64,000 nt of DNA. It comes from Microbacterium karelineae. Its GTDB lineage: Bacteria > Actinomycetota > Actinomycetes > Actinomycetales > Microbacteriaceae. The stretch lies in contig NZ_WFIX01000190.1 of NCBI RefSeq assembly GCF_009745985.1, forward strand, positions 310,001-374,000, read 5' to 3'. Each line of letters starts with the position of its first letter. Within the stretch, counting starts at the first letter, position 1. The position numbers and the translations under genes are program-made. Shown here piece after piece: positions 56,530 to 64,000 of this stretch. The notes under the pieces are model-generated. The model was given only the letters and a program-made list of their open reading frames with translations. It was not told the DNA's origin and ran no database searches.

Positions 56530-57666
56530 GTGCCGAATCCCGTCGCGACGCGCGAACCGCTGAAGGATCAGCTCTTCAATGCTGCGAAGGTGGCGGTGGT
56601 CGCCGCCGAGATCCGCGGTGTGCACGCCGCCTTCGACGCGGACGACTTCACCGACGCGGTGGTCGCGCGGCTGCCCGAGCTCGAACTGAAGCAGCGCATC
56701 AGCTGGATCGCGGGGTGCCTGCGCGAGCGGCTCCCCGAGGGCTTCGCCGACGCCGTGCGTATCCTCGTCGACGCGCTGCCCGCGCCGGCGGATCCGGGCC
56801 TCGGCGATGGCGACTTCGGCGACTTCATCTACGCGCCGTACGGCGAGTTCGTCGCCGCGTACGGCTGCGACGAGCAGCACCTCGGCCGCTCGTTGGAGGC
56901 GCTGCGGCAGATCACGACGAGGTTCTCGGCCGAGTATGCGATCCGACCGTTCCTCAACCGGTTCCCCGATGAGACGTATCGGGTTCTCGAGGAATGGAGC
57001 CGCGATGAGCACTACCACGTGCGCCGTCTCTGTTCGGAGGGGACGAGGCCGCGCCTGCCCTGGGGCCAGAGGGTCACCACGGATCCGCTGCGCGCGGTCG
57101 CGCTCCTCGACGAGCTGCACGCGGATCCGACGCGCTTCGTGACCAGGTCGGTCGCCAACCATGTCAACGATCTGTCGAAAACGGATCCCGATCTCGCGCT
57201 CGACACGCTCCGGCGCTGGCAGCGGGCGCAGCGACAGGATCCACGCGAGCTGGCGTTCATCGTCCGGCATGCGACGCGCTCGCTGGTGAAGGCGGGGCAC
57301 GTCGGCGCGATGGAGCTGATCGGCATCGCGCCAGGGCAGAGCATCGAGCTCGTCGAACTCGAGGTGCCCGCGTCGGTGCGCCTCGGACAGAGCCTCGATC
57401 TCCGCGTGCGGATCCACTCGCTGCACGACGCCGAGGCGATCGTCGACTTCGCGATGCATTCGCCGCGCGCCGACGGCCGCCTGAGCCGAAAGGTGTTCAA
57501 GCTGGGCCGCGTCGCGCTGCCGGCGGGCGAGACGGTGACGCTGACGAAGTCGCATGCGCTGCGGCGGAACATGACGACCCGCACGATCCGCCCCGGCACC
57601 CACGGGCTGGAGATCGTCGTGAACGGGTACGGCCACCCCGTGCGGGAGTTCGACGTCAGCGAGTGA
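56530..57666 (+). CDS. AlkC-type DNA alkylation repair protein
   Basis: 378 residues from GTG 56530. HEAT-like helical repeats (LKDQLFNAAKVAVVAAEI; ELELKQRISWIAGCLRERLPEGFADAVRIL; FIYAPYGEFVAAYG; SRDEHYHVRRLCSEGTRPRLPWG) match AlkC glycosylases. Residues about 275-375 form an Ig-like domain (VELEVPASVRLGQSLDLRVRIHS), known at the C-terminus of some AlkC proteins. Excises 3-methyl purines. Convergent with the DeoR gene. A second alkylation-repair locus besides ogt/Ada-AlkA. Confidence 0.85.
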   Translation: MPNPVATREPLKDQLFNAAKVAVVAAEIRGVHAAFDADDFTDAVVARLPELELKQRISWIAGCLRERLPEGFADAVRILVDALPAPADPGLGDGDFGDFIYAPYGEFVAAYGCDEQHLGRSLEALRQITTRFSAEYAIRPFLNRFPDETYRVLEEWSRDEHYHVRRLCSEGTRPRLPWGQRVTTDPLRAVALLDELHADPTRFVTRSVANHVNDLSKTDPDLALDTLRRWQRAQRQDPRELAFIVRHATRSLVKAGHVGAMELIGIAPGQSIELVELEVPASVRLGQSLDLRVRIHSLHDAEAIVDFAMHSPRADGRLSRKVFKLGRVALPAGETVTLTKSHALRRNMTTRTIRPGTHGLEIVVNGYGHPVREFDVSE

Positions 57667-57689
57667 CGGGGGTCCACGCGACGGCGCGG

Positions 57690-58496
57690 TCAGCTCGGCG
57701 CGATGACCTCCACCTCAGCCGCCGCAAGCGCGTCGGCCAGAGCGCCCACCGGGGGCGCGTCGGTGATGAGGGCATCTGCCTTGTCGAGGGCCCCGATGCG
57801 GGCGAAGAGCCGGTGGTCGAACTTGGAGGAGTCGGCGAGGATGAACGTGCGTCGGGCGTGATCGATCATCTCCGACATCATGCCGGCGTCGGCGAGATTG
57901 CTCGCGCTGTATCCCGCCTCGTCGACGGCGCCGACGGCGATGAATGCGACGTCCGCCGAGACATCGAGATCGGGACCGCCCGGTGCCGGCCGGAAGCTCA
58001 CGGGCCCCGTCGTCGCCTGGGTGATCGTACGGACGGACCCGCCGAAGACGAAGAGCTCGCGCAGCGAGGCCTGTGAGAGCTCCCCGGGGAGCACGAGGCT
58101 GTTCGTCGCGATCGTCAGGTCGCGCTTGTCCTTGAGATGCCGCGCGAGTGCGAGGGTCGTCGTTCCCGAGTTGATGATGGCGACGGATCCATCGGGGAGC
58201 TGCGCAGCCGCGAGCTCGCCGATGGTCTCCTTCTCGTGCGCGCGCACGCGCATGCGAACCGAGAGTCCTTCGTCAGGCGGGGCCCCCTGGTCGGTGCTGA
58301 CGGCGCCGCCATGGGTGCGGATGAGCTTCGCGTCGGCGTCGAGCTGGTCGAGGTCACGCCGGACGGTGTCGATCGACACCTCGAAGTGCTCGGCGAGCTC
58401 TCCGACGGTGACGTGGCCGCGCGCGGTGACGTAGGCGAGCAGCTCCGCCTTCCTCCCCGCGGGCAGGCGCCGAACGCGTGGCTTCTCGGTGTCCAT
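57690..58496 (-). CDS. DeoR family sugar-operon repressor
   Basis: 268 residues. N-terminal DeoR HTH (AELLAYVTARGHVTVGELAEHFEVSIDTVRRDLDQLDADAKLIRTHGGAV) and a sugar-phosphate isomerase-like sensor domain (VAIINSGTTTLALARHL; FILADSSKFDH). Divergent from the sugar operon with operator-like repeats between. Known DeoR regulators respond to phosphorylated sugars, so an intermediate of the kinase/aldolase pathway is a sensible inducer. Confidence 0.92.
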   Translation of the reverse strand: MDTEKPRVRRLPAGRKAELLAYVTARGHVTVGELAEHFEVSIDTVRRDLDQLDADAKLIRTHGGAVSTDQGAPPDEGLSVRMRVRAHEKETIGELAAAQLPDGSVAIINSGTTTLALARHLKDKRDLTIATNSLVLPGELSQASLRELFVFGGSVRTITQATTGPVSFRPAPGGPDLDVSADVAFIAVGAVDEAGYSASNLADAGMMSEMIDHARRTFILADSSKFDHRLFARIGALDKADALITDAPPVGALADALAAAEVEVIAPS

Positions 58497-58512
58497 GTGC
58501 CCATCCTATGCA

Positions 58513-58592
58513 TGAGAACCGTTCTCAAACAGCAGGAAGCGGCAAAAAAGAGCAATATTCGCTTGAAAACAGCACAGGCATGCAGCTAGTCT
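58513..58592 (+). promoter_or_regulatory. Promoter and operator region of the DeoR-controlled sugar operon
   Basis: TGAGAAC-C-GTTCTCA is a perfect inverted repeat (58513-58527). AAACAGCA occurs as a direct repeat at 58527-58534 and 58567-58574. Promoter TTGAAA (58563-58568), 18-bp spacer, TAGTCT (58587-58592). The second direct repeat overlaps the -35 end, as expected for a DeoR operator. Confidence 0.65.
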
Positions 58593-58668
58593 CGCATCAC
58601 GCATCGAAAAGCGGTGAAAAGCCGTAGATAACGGCACGTTCAGGAACGTTCGGGCAAAGGAGCTCAAC

Positions 58669-59934
58669 ATGAAGAACACGCGGAAGTCGCTCATCGGCCT
58701 CGCCCTCGTCGGCACGGCCGGGCTCGTCCTCGCCGGATGCTCGAGCGACGGCGGGGGTGCGGGCGGAGAGGTCACGATCGAGTTCGCGCAGTGGTGGGAG
58801 CCGGAGCTGCCCAGCGGCGAGCTGCGCGCGCTCGTCGACGAATTCGAAGAGGCGAACCCCGGCATCACCGTCGAGCTCCTCAGCGGCCCCTACAGCTCGA
58901 CGCGCGAACAGCTGTTCGCCGGAGCGGCGTCGGGCACGATGTCGGACGTCGTCGGCCTCGACGGGGCATGGGTGAACGACTTCGCGCGCCAGGGAGCGAT
59001 CGCCGACCTCTCCGACCTGATGTCGAGCGCCGGCTACGACGACAGCCAGCTCGCCTCGCAGGTGCAGGTCGACGGTTCGACCTACATGATCCCGGCGGCC
59101 AACTTCGTCTACCCGCTCTACACGAACGACGACCTGCTGGCAGGGGCGGGCGTGGATGCACCCCCGACCGATCGCACCGAGTTCGCCGACGCCGCGCGCG
59201 CCATCACCGAGAGCGGAGACGCGTACGGCACCGCGATGCCGCTCTCGCTCGAGTCGCCGAGCGGCGTCCAGAACCAGGTGATGTCGTGGGTGTGGGCGTC
59301 GGGCGGATCCATGCTCGCTGACGGCCAGCCCGACCTCACGAACGACGAGGTGACGAGCGCGATCGAGTACTTCGACGAGCTCTACCAGGACGGCGTCTTC
59401 GCGCCCGGCGCGTTCACGATGCGCGAGCAGGACATGGTGGAGGAGTTCACCAACGGTCGCGTCGGCATGATGGTCGACTCGCTCGCGCACCTCACGCTGA
59501 TCCGCGAGGCGAACCCGGACCTGAGCTTCTCGATCAGCGCGCTCCCCGCGGAGGACGGCTACGAGGGCGAGAGGGGCATCCCCTACGCCTCGTGGGGCGT
59601 CGGCGTCTCGGAGTCATCCGAGCACAAGGACGAGGCGTGGGCGCTCGTGGAGTTCCTGATGAGCGAGGACGGCAACGCCAAGCTGTCGTCGATGGCGGGC
59701 GCCTTCCCGGGCAACGTCGATGCGGAGCCCGACTTCATCGACGACGACCCCATCTACCAGGAGGCGTTCGACATCTACCAGCAGGGCTACCCGGCGAACG
59801 AGTTCACGGGCCTGCCGGTCGCGGAGGAGCTGATGCGTCAGTTCGACACCGAGTTCCAGCGGATGCTGGACGGCGACATCGCGGTCGACGAGATGCTCCA
59901 GACGGTGCAGGACAGCTGGATGCAGGAGTTCTGA
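58669..59934 (+). CDS. ABC transporter sugar-binding lipoprotein
   Basis: 421 residues. Lipobox LAGC (Cys24), a short Gly linker, then a family-1 binding protein (VTIEFAQWWEPELPSGELRALVDEFEEANPGITVELLSGPY; YPLYTNDDLLAGAGVDAPPTDRTEFADAARAI). AAAGGAG precedes the ATG. Stop and next ATG overlap (TGATG). The sugar is unknown. No ATPase is encoded nearby, as in the first importer. Confidence 0.94.
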   Translation: MKNTRKSLIGLALVGTAGLVLAGCSSDGGGAGGEVTIEFAQWWEPELPSGELRALVDEFEEANPGITVELLSGPYSSTREQLFAGAASGTMSDVVGLDGAWVNDFARQGAIADLSDLMSSAGYDDSQLASQVQVDGSTYMIPAANFVYPLYTNDDLLAGAGVDAPPTDRTEFADAARAITESGDAYGTAMPLSLESPSGVQNQVMSWVWASGGSMLADGQPDLTNDEVTSAIEYFDELYQDGVFAPGAFTMREQDMVEEFTNGRVGMMVDSLAHLTLIREANPDLSFSISALPAEDGYEGERGIPYASWGVGVSESSEHKDEAWALVEFLMSEDGNAKLSSMAGAFPGNVDAEPDFIDDDPIYQEAFDIYQQGYPANEFTGLPVAEELMRQFDTEFQRMLDGDIAVDEMLQTVQDSWMQEF

Positions 59935-60872
59935 TGCCGACCGTCGCAGAGCGGCCGGCGGCGCAGCTACGCGGCACCGGGCGGACGCCGCGATCGTCGG
60001 CCCGTCTGTCGCGCCGCGCCGAACCCTATGGCTACATCGCGCCGACGGTCATCCTGATCGGGCTCCTGCTCGTCATCCCCATCTCGGTGGTGGTCTGGTA
60101 CTCACTGTTCGACAACGCGGTGACCGACAAGAGCCCGGAGTTCGTCGGCATCGACAACTACGCCGAGCTGCTCTCGGACGGCGGGTTCTACAAGGCGCTC
60201 GTGAACACGCTGGTCTTCACGGTCACGAGCGTCGCGGCGCACCTCGTGCTGGGCCTCGCCTTCGCGCTCCTGCTCAACTCACAGCTCATCGGGCGCGTGA
60301 GCCTGGCGATCTACCGCGCGATCTACGTGCTGCCGTGGCTGTTCACGGTCGCGATCATCGCGGTGCTGTGGCGGCTCATCCTCAGCCCGAACGGGATCGT
60401 CAACTACCTGCTGAGCTTCTTCGGGGGCGAACAGATCGAGTGGCTGGCGAGCCCGACGCTCGCGCTGGGCGCCGTGACCTTCATCAACATCTGGGCGGGC
60501 TATCCCTTCTTCATGGTCAGCCTGCTGGCCGGGCTGCAGGGCGTGCCGGCCGACCTCTACGAGGCGGCCCGCGTCGACGGTGCCGGCGCCTGGCGCCGAT
60601 TCACCGCCGTGACGCTGCCGCAGATCCGGCCCGTGATCATCAGCATGTCTCTGCTCGATCTGATCTGGACATCGCAGCAGTTCGCGCTGATCTGGATGAC
60701 GACGGGCGGCGGCCCCGTCGATGCGACGGAGCTCGTCAGCACCTTCACGTACAAGCTCGCGTTCACACGCTACGAGTTCGGCCTCGCGTCGGCGAGCGCG
60801 GTGATCGTGCTGCTGCTGTCGATGATCCTCGCCGTGCTCTATGTCCGCCATCTGCGTCGAGAGGGGAAGTGA
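59934..60872 (+). CDS. Sugar ABC transporter permease (MalF-like)
   Basis: 312 residues from ATG 59934 in the TGATG overlap. Six transmembrane segments and the EAA loop DLYEAARVDGAGAWRRFTAVTLPQIRP. Pairs with the next gene. The N-terminal 35 residues are basic and cytoplasmic. Confidence 0.94.
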   Translation: MPTVAERPAAQLRGTGRTPRSSARLSRRAEPYGYIAPTVILIGLLLVIPISVVVWYSLFDNAVTDKSPEFVGIDNYAELLSDGGFYKALVNTLVFTVTSVAAHLVLGLAFALLLNSQLIGRVSLAIYRAIYVLPWLFTVAIIAVLWRLILSPNGIVNYLLSFFGGEQIEWLASPTLALGAVTFINIWAGYPFFMVSLLAGLQGVPADLYEAARVDGAGAWRRFTAVTLPQIRPVIISMSLLDLIWTSQQFALIWMTTGGGPVDATELVSTFTYKLAFTRYEFGLASASAVIVLLLSMILAVLYVRHLRREGK

Positions 60873-61780
60873 TGATGGCCTCGAATGCGCCCTCCGCAAC
60901 CCAGCTGATCGTCACGAAGCACCGTGTCCCGCGCCGACCCGTCTCGAGCCGGACGCGGCGCGCATGGGCCAGATCCGGCACGATCGCCGGCCTGGTGCTC
61001 GGTGCGCTCTTCGCGGGGCTGCCGATCCTGTGGATGCTCTCGAGCTCGTTCAAGTCGAACACCCAGATCTTCGAGTCACCGCCGAGGCTGATCACCGAGG
61101 CGTTCAGCTTCGACGCGTACGTCGCGATATTCACGGATCCCGAGAAGGTGCGCTTCTTCGTCAACAGCTATGTCGTGGCGCTGAGCGTCGTGGCATGCAC
61201 GCTGGTCGTCGCGATCCTGACCGCGTATGCGTTCAGCCACTTCGACTTCCGGTTCAAGGGCGTCCTGAACGTCGTGATCGTGAGCGTGCAGGCGGTTCCG
61301 CCCATCACCCTTCTGATCCCCTATTTCGGGCTCGTCGTCGTGCTCGGGCTCTACAACACCTATCCGGGCCTGATCCTGACCTATCTCGTGTTCACGCTGC
61401 CCTACGCGATCATCATGATGACCGCGTACTTCAACAGCCTCCCGCGGGAGTTGGACGAGGCGGTGCGCATGGACGGCGGCGGCAGCTGGACGGCCCTCTG
61501 GAAGGTTCTCGTGCCGGTCGCGACGCCCGGCATCGTGTCGGTCGGCATGTACACGTTCATGCTCGCGTGGAACGAGTACCTCTTCGCCCTGACGCTCACC
61601 AGGACCGTCGACATGCGCACCGTGCCGATCGGCATCCAGCTGCTGATGGGCCAGCACTCGTACGAGTGGAACCAGATGATGGCGATGAGCGTCGTCGGAT
61701 CGGTCCCCGTTCTCATCCTCTTCCTGTTCTTCCAGCGCTTCTTCATCGGCGGCCTGACGGCCGGATCCGTGAAGAGCTGA
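60872..61780 (+). CDS. Sugar ABC transporter permease (MalG-like)
   Basis: 302 residues from ATG 60872 (TGATG overlap; a second ATG follows). Six transmembrane segments, EAA loop RELDEAVRMDGGGSWTALWKVLVPVATPG, and the MalG-type end FFQRFFIGGLTAGSVKS. Confidence 0.94.
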   Translation: MMASNAPSATQLIVTKHRVPRRPVSSRTRRAWARSGTIAGLVLGALFAGLPILWMLSSSFKSNTQIFESPPRLITEAFSFDAYVAIFTDPEKVRFFVNSYVVALSVVACTLVVAILTAYAFSHFDFRFKGVLNVVIVSVQAVPPITLLIPYFGLVVVLGLYNTYPGLILTYLVFTLPYAIIMMTAYFNSLPRELDEAVRMDGGGSWTALWKVLVPVATPGIVSVGMYTFMLAWNEYLFALTLTRTVDMRTVPIGIQLLMGQHSYEWNQMMAMSVVGSVPVLILFLFFQRFFIGGLTAGSVKS

Positions 61781-61813
61781 CCCTCGATCCGTCATCCCAA
61801 AGGAGACATCCGC

Positions 61814-62719
61814 ATGCTCATTTCCGGCAAGGACCTGCTCGCCGTCGCCCACGCCCACGATTTCGCGATCCCCGCGTTCAACGTGGCGGACTATCACATG
61901 TTCAACGCGCTCGTGGAGATCAGCGAGGAGAAGAACTCGCCGCTGATCGTCGCGATCCACCCGAACGAGATCAGCCTGCTCGGCTTCGACGTCATCCACG
62001 CGATCCGCAATCGTCTGCACCGCTCGCCGATCCCCGCGATCATCCACTGGGATCACGGGGCGTCGCACGATCAGATGGTCGCGGCGATCCAGGGCGGGTT
62101 CACGTCGGTCATGCTCGACGCGTCAGCCGAGCCCTTCGACGTGAACGTCGCGATGACGCGCCGCGCGGTCGACACCGCACACGCCGTCAATGTGTCGGTG
62201 GAGGGTGAGCTGGGCACGATCGGCAAGATGGAGACCGCCGATGGCGGCATCATCTTCACGAATCCCGATGACGCGGTGACCTTCGTCGAGCAGACGCGGG
62301 TCGACAGCCTCGCGGTGGCCATCGGCACGCGCCATGGCATCTATCCGTCCGACATCCAGCCCGAGCTGAAGCTCGACCTGCTCCGCGAGATCAAGGCGGC
62401 CGTCGGCATCCCGCTCGTGCTGCACGGCGGATCCAACAACCCGGACCACGAGATCGAGGAGGCCGCGCGCAGCGGCGTGAACAAAATCAACATCTCGAGC
62501 GACATCAAGGTCGCCTATCACCAGGCGCTCCGCGGGGTGCTGAAGGATGAGAGCCTGCGCGAGCCTGACGGGATCCAGCCTCCGGCGCTCGAAGCGATGA
62601 AGCAGACGGCGGCGCAGAAGATCGATCTGTTCGGGGCGACGGGCAAGGCGACGCTCTACTCGCCGCTTCCGGCGACGACGCCCGATCTGTTCGCGACGGG
62701 TCACGGCGAGACCTACTGA
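61814..62719 (+). CDS. Class II ketose-bisphosphate aldolase (FbaA/GatY/KbaY family)
   Basis: 301 residues. Zinc and catalytic motif IIHWDHG (78-82, Asp80 and His81), GELGTIGKMETA loop, zinc histidines in AIGTRHGIYP and LVLHGGSN, and phosphate-binding KINISSDIK. Cleaves a ketose-1,6-bisphosphate to two triose phosphates. GatY/KbaY-type length and operon context point to a catabolic aldolase, not the glycolytic one. AAAGGAGA before the ATG. Confidence 0.93.
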   Translation: MLISGKDLLAVAHAHDFAIPAFNVADYHMFNALVEISEEKNSPLIVAIHPNEISLLGFDVIHAIRNRLHRSPIPAIIHWDHGASHDQMVAAIQGGFTSVMLDASAEPFDVNVAMTRRAVDTAHAVNVSVEGELGTIGKMETADGGIIFTNPDDAVTFVEQTRVDSLAVAIGTRHGIYPSDIQPELKLDLLREIKAAVGIPLVLHGGSNNPDHEIEEAARSGVNKINISSDIKVAYHQALRGVLKDESLREPDGIQPPALEAMKQTAAQKIDLFGATGKATLYSPLPATTPDLFATGHGETY

Positions 62720-62736
62720 GCGACGAGGAGCACATC

Positions 62737-63939
62737 ATGCGGGTTCTGCTGGGAATGCAGGGCACGGTCGACTTCGTGATCGACTGGCGACCGGTCGAGA
62801 TCGAGCGCGTTGCGAGGGAGTTCCGCATCACGGCGGTCGAGCTCGACTCGCCGGCCGCGATCACGGGCGAACGGTCGCTCTTCGTCGCGCTGCTCCAGCA
62901 TTTCGCCGAGGGGCGCGGCGGGGAGCGGTTCGTTCCGTCTTCCGATGTGGTGAAGGATCTGGCGAAGCGGTTCCGCACCGAGGTGACGCTGGGCGGGACG
63001 TGCGTGCGGGCCGCCCTCCTGCTGCGCAGCCTCGGGGTGCCCTCCCTCCTCCACCTGGTGAGCGAGGATGCGCACTCCCGGCGCCTGCTGCCGGACGACT
63101 GCGCCTACATCACGAGCGCGACCGAGGACACGCTGGATCCGCACCTCATCGTGCAGTACGCGCAGGGTGACAGCGTCACGATCGACGGGCGGCGGCTCAC
63201 GGCGCCGTCGGCGAATCGCGTGATCATCGCCAATGATCCGCCCGCGAGCATGCTGCGGCTGTCGCCGCGGCTCGCGGAGGAGGTGGCGCGCGCCGACCTG
63301 TTCCTCGTCTCGGGTTTCAATACGATCCAGGACCCGCGGGTGCTGCAGGAGCGCCTGGCGCAGATGCAGGAGGTGCTCGCGCAGAGGGCTGAGGGGTCGA
63401 CCGTCGTGTACGAGGACGCGGGGTTCCACGATCCGCAGTACGCACCCGTGGTGTCCCATGCGCTCGGTCCGCTCGTCGACGTGCTCAGCATGAACGAGGA
63501 CGAGCTGCAGGTGCGCATCGGTCGCGAGATCGACCTGCGGGACGTCGGACAGGTGGCGCGCGCGATCGCGGAGCTGCGGGAGATGATCCCGGATCCGACT
63601 CTCGTCGTGCACACGCGGTTCTGGTCGGTCGCGGTCGGGGATCGGGCGGAGGAGTTCGCCGGCGCTGTGGATATGGGGAACGCGTCGGCTGGCGCGCGGT
63701 TCCTGCGCGGCGACGGCATCACGGCCGACGATATCCGCGAGGTGGCCGACGGCGCGCGACAGACCGAGATCGTGCCGCTCGCACGCGATCTCGAAGATCA
63801 ATTGGGCTCCGGCGCACGCTGCCTCGCCGCATTCGACGTGCGACCGCGGGTGCCGACGACGATCGGGCTGGGCGACACGTTCGTCGGGGGATTCCTCGCC
63901 GAGATCGCCCTTCGGGCATCGGCGGAGGCGGCCGCGTGA
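62737..63939 (+). CDS. ADP-dependent glucokinase/phosphofructokinase family protein
   Basis: 400 residues. Ribokinase-like fold with features of the ADP-dependent sugar kinase family: a GGTCVRAALLLRSLGVPSLLHLVS substrate loop, LSMNEDEL (about 250-257, the NxxE metal motif), HTRFWSVAVG, and the catalytic GLGDTFVGGF near 377-386. It likely phosphorylates the imported sugar or its monophosphate for the aldolase encoded just upstream. ADP preference is a family trait and cannot be seen. GAGGAG before the ATG; the stop overlaps the next GTG. Confidence 0.75.
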   Translation: MRVLLGMQGTVDFVIDWRPVEIERVAREFRITAVELDSPAAITGERSLFVALLQHFAEGRGGERFVPSSDVVKDLAKRFRTEVTLGGTCVRAALLLRSLGVPSLLHLVSEDAHSRRLLPDDCAYITSATEDTLDPHLIVQYAQGDSVTIDGRRLTAPSANRVIIANDPPASMLRLSPRLAEEVARADLFLVSGFNTIQDPRVLQERLAQMQEVLAQRAEGSTVVYEDAGFHDPQYAPVVSHALGPLVDVLSMNEDELQVRIGREIDLRDVGQVARAIAELREMIPDPTLVVHTRFWSVAVGDRAEEFAGAVDMGNASAGARFLRGDGITADDIREVADGARQTEIVPLARDLEDQLGSGARCLAAFDVRPRVPTTIGLGDTFVGGFLAEIALRASAEAAA

Positions 63940-64000
63940 CCGAGATGGTGGCGCTGCCGTCGAACCGACCGAGCGCGCGATTCTATCGAGGCGGCCAGCG
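63936..64000 (+). CDS. Start of a probable phosphomannose-isomerase/cupin-like gene (cut by window edge)
   Basis: GTG 63936 overlaps the kinase stop (GTGA). The 21 visible residues contain LPSNRPSARFYRGGQ, a start I associate with actinobacterial class I mannose-6-phosphate isomerase-like proteins. It would supply the isomerase step of the pathway, but too little is visible to be sure. Confidence 0.5.
   Translation, partial: MTEMVALPSNRPSARFYRGGQ

Overview
The window is high-GC actinobacterial chromosome around the replication origin, most likely from the Microbacteriaceae (Microbacterium-like). The grounds are the gene order murJ / trxB-trxA / parB-parA / rsmG-jag-yidC-yidD-rnpA-rpmH / dnaA-dnaN-recF-DUF721-gyrB-gyrA-DUF3566-tRNA-Ile-tRNA-Ala, the frequent GTG starts, and ATGA/GTGA/TGATG stop-start overlaps. 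The family is an inference from synteny and protein style; I could not run a search.

Layout. 1-1135: galT, cut by the left edge. 1318-5003: a DUF6049 secreted protein and the lipid II flippase MurJ. 5010-12724: an accessory block inserted before trxB, holding a TetR regulator with a small membrane protein, and a GH42 beta-galactosidase / ABC sugar importer operon under a divergent LacI regulator. 12774-14153: trxB-trxA behind a sequence that fits the sigma-R/SigH promoter consensus. 14205-16754: a small hypothetical gene and parB-parA, with a parS-like box upstream of parA. 16966-29259: a 2004-residue sortase-anchored surface protein, a divergent MalT-like LuxR regulator, an MFS transporter, a GNAT acetyltransferase, an HxlR regulator and a quinone oxidoreductase. 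29260-35437: about 6 kb with no convincing gene, carrying a dense array of parS sites (five perfect 16-mers, four with one mismatch, several weaker) interleaved with diverged long repeats. 35438-40579: a hypothetical protein, a PAP2-like membrane protein, a monooxygenase, Ogt, an Ada-AlkA fusion, and a leaderless HTH gene with a Clp-N/SRPBCC fusion. 40584-43625: rsmG-jag-yidC-yidD-rnpA-rpmH. 43626-53924: dnaA, oriC, dnaN, recF, DUF721, gyrB, gyrA, DUF3566. 53976-55070: a DUF559-type gene broken by an in-frame TGA and bracketed by two copies of a palindromic element. 55170-55330: tRNA-Ile and tRNA-Ala. 55347-64000: a membrane protein, AlkC, and a DeoR-controlled sugar operon (binding protein, two permeases, ketose-bisphosphate aldolase, ADP-dependent sugar kinase family protein, and the first codons of a probable phosphomannose-isomerase-like gene).

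How it fits together. The core is the origin, segregation and membrane-insertion block. The most unusual feature is that parA and rsmG, which are normally neighbours, are separated by about 24 kb. That interval holds the parS array, so the centromere appears to be a dedicated gene-free stretch 10-16 kb from oriC rather than sites scattered through genes. Two sugar-uptake operons, each with its own ABC importer and local repressor, flank the core. DNA-alkylation repair appears twice (Ogt + Ada-AlkA, and AlkC).
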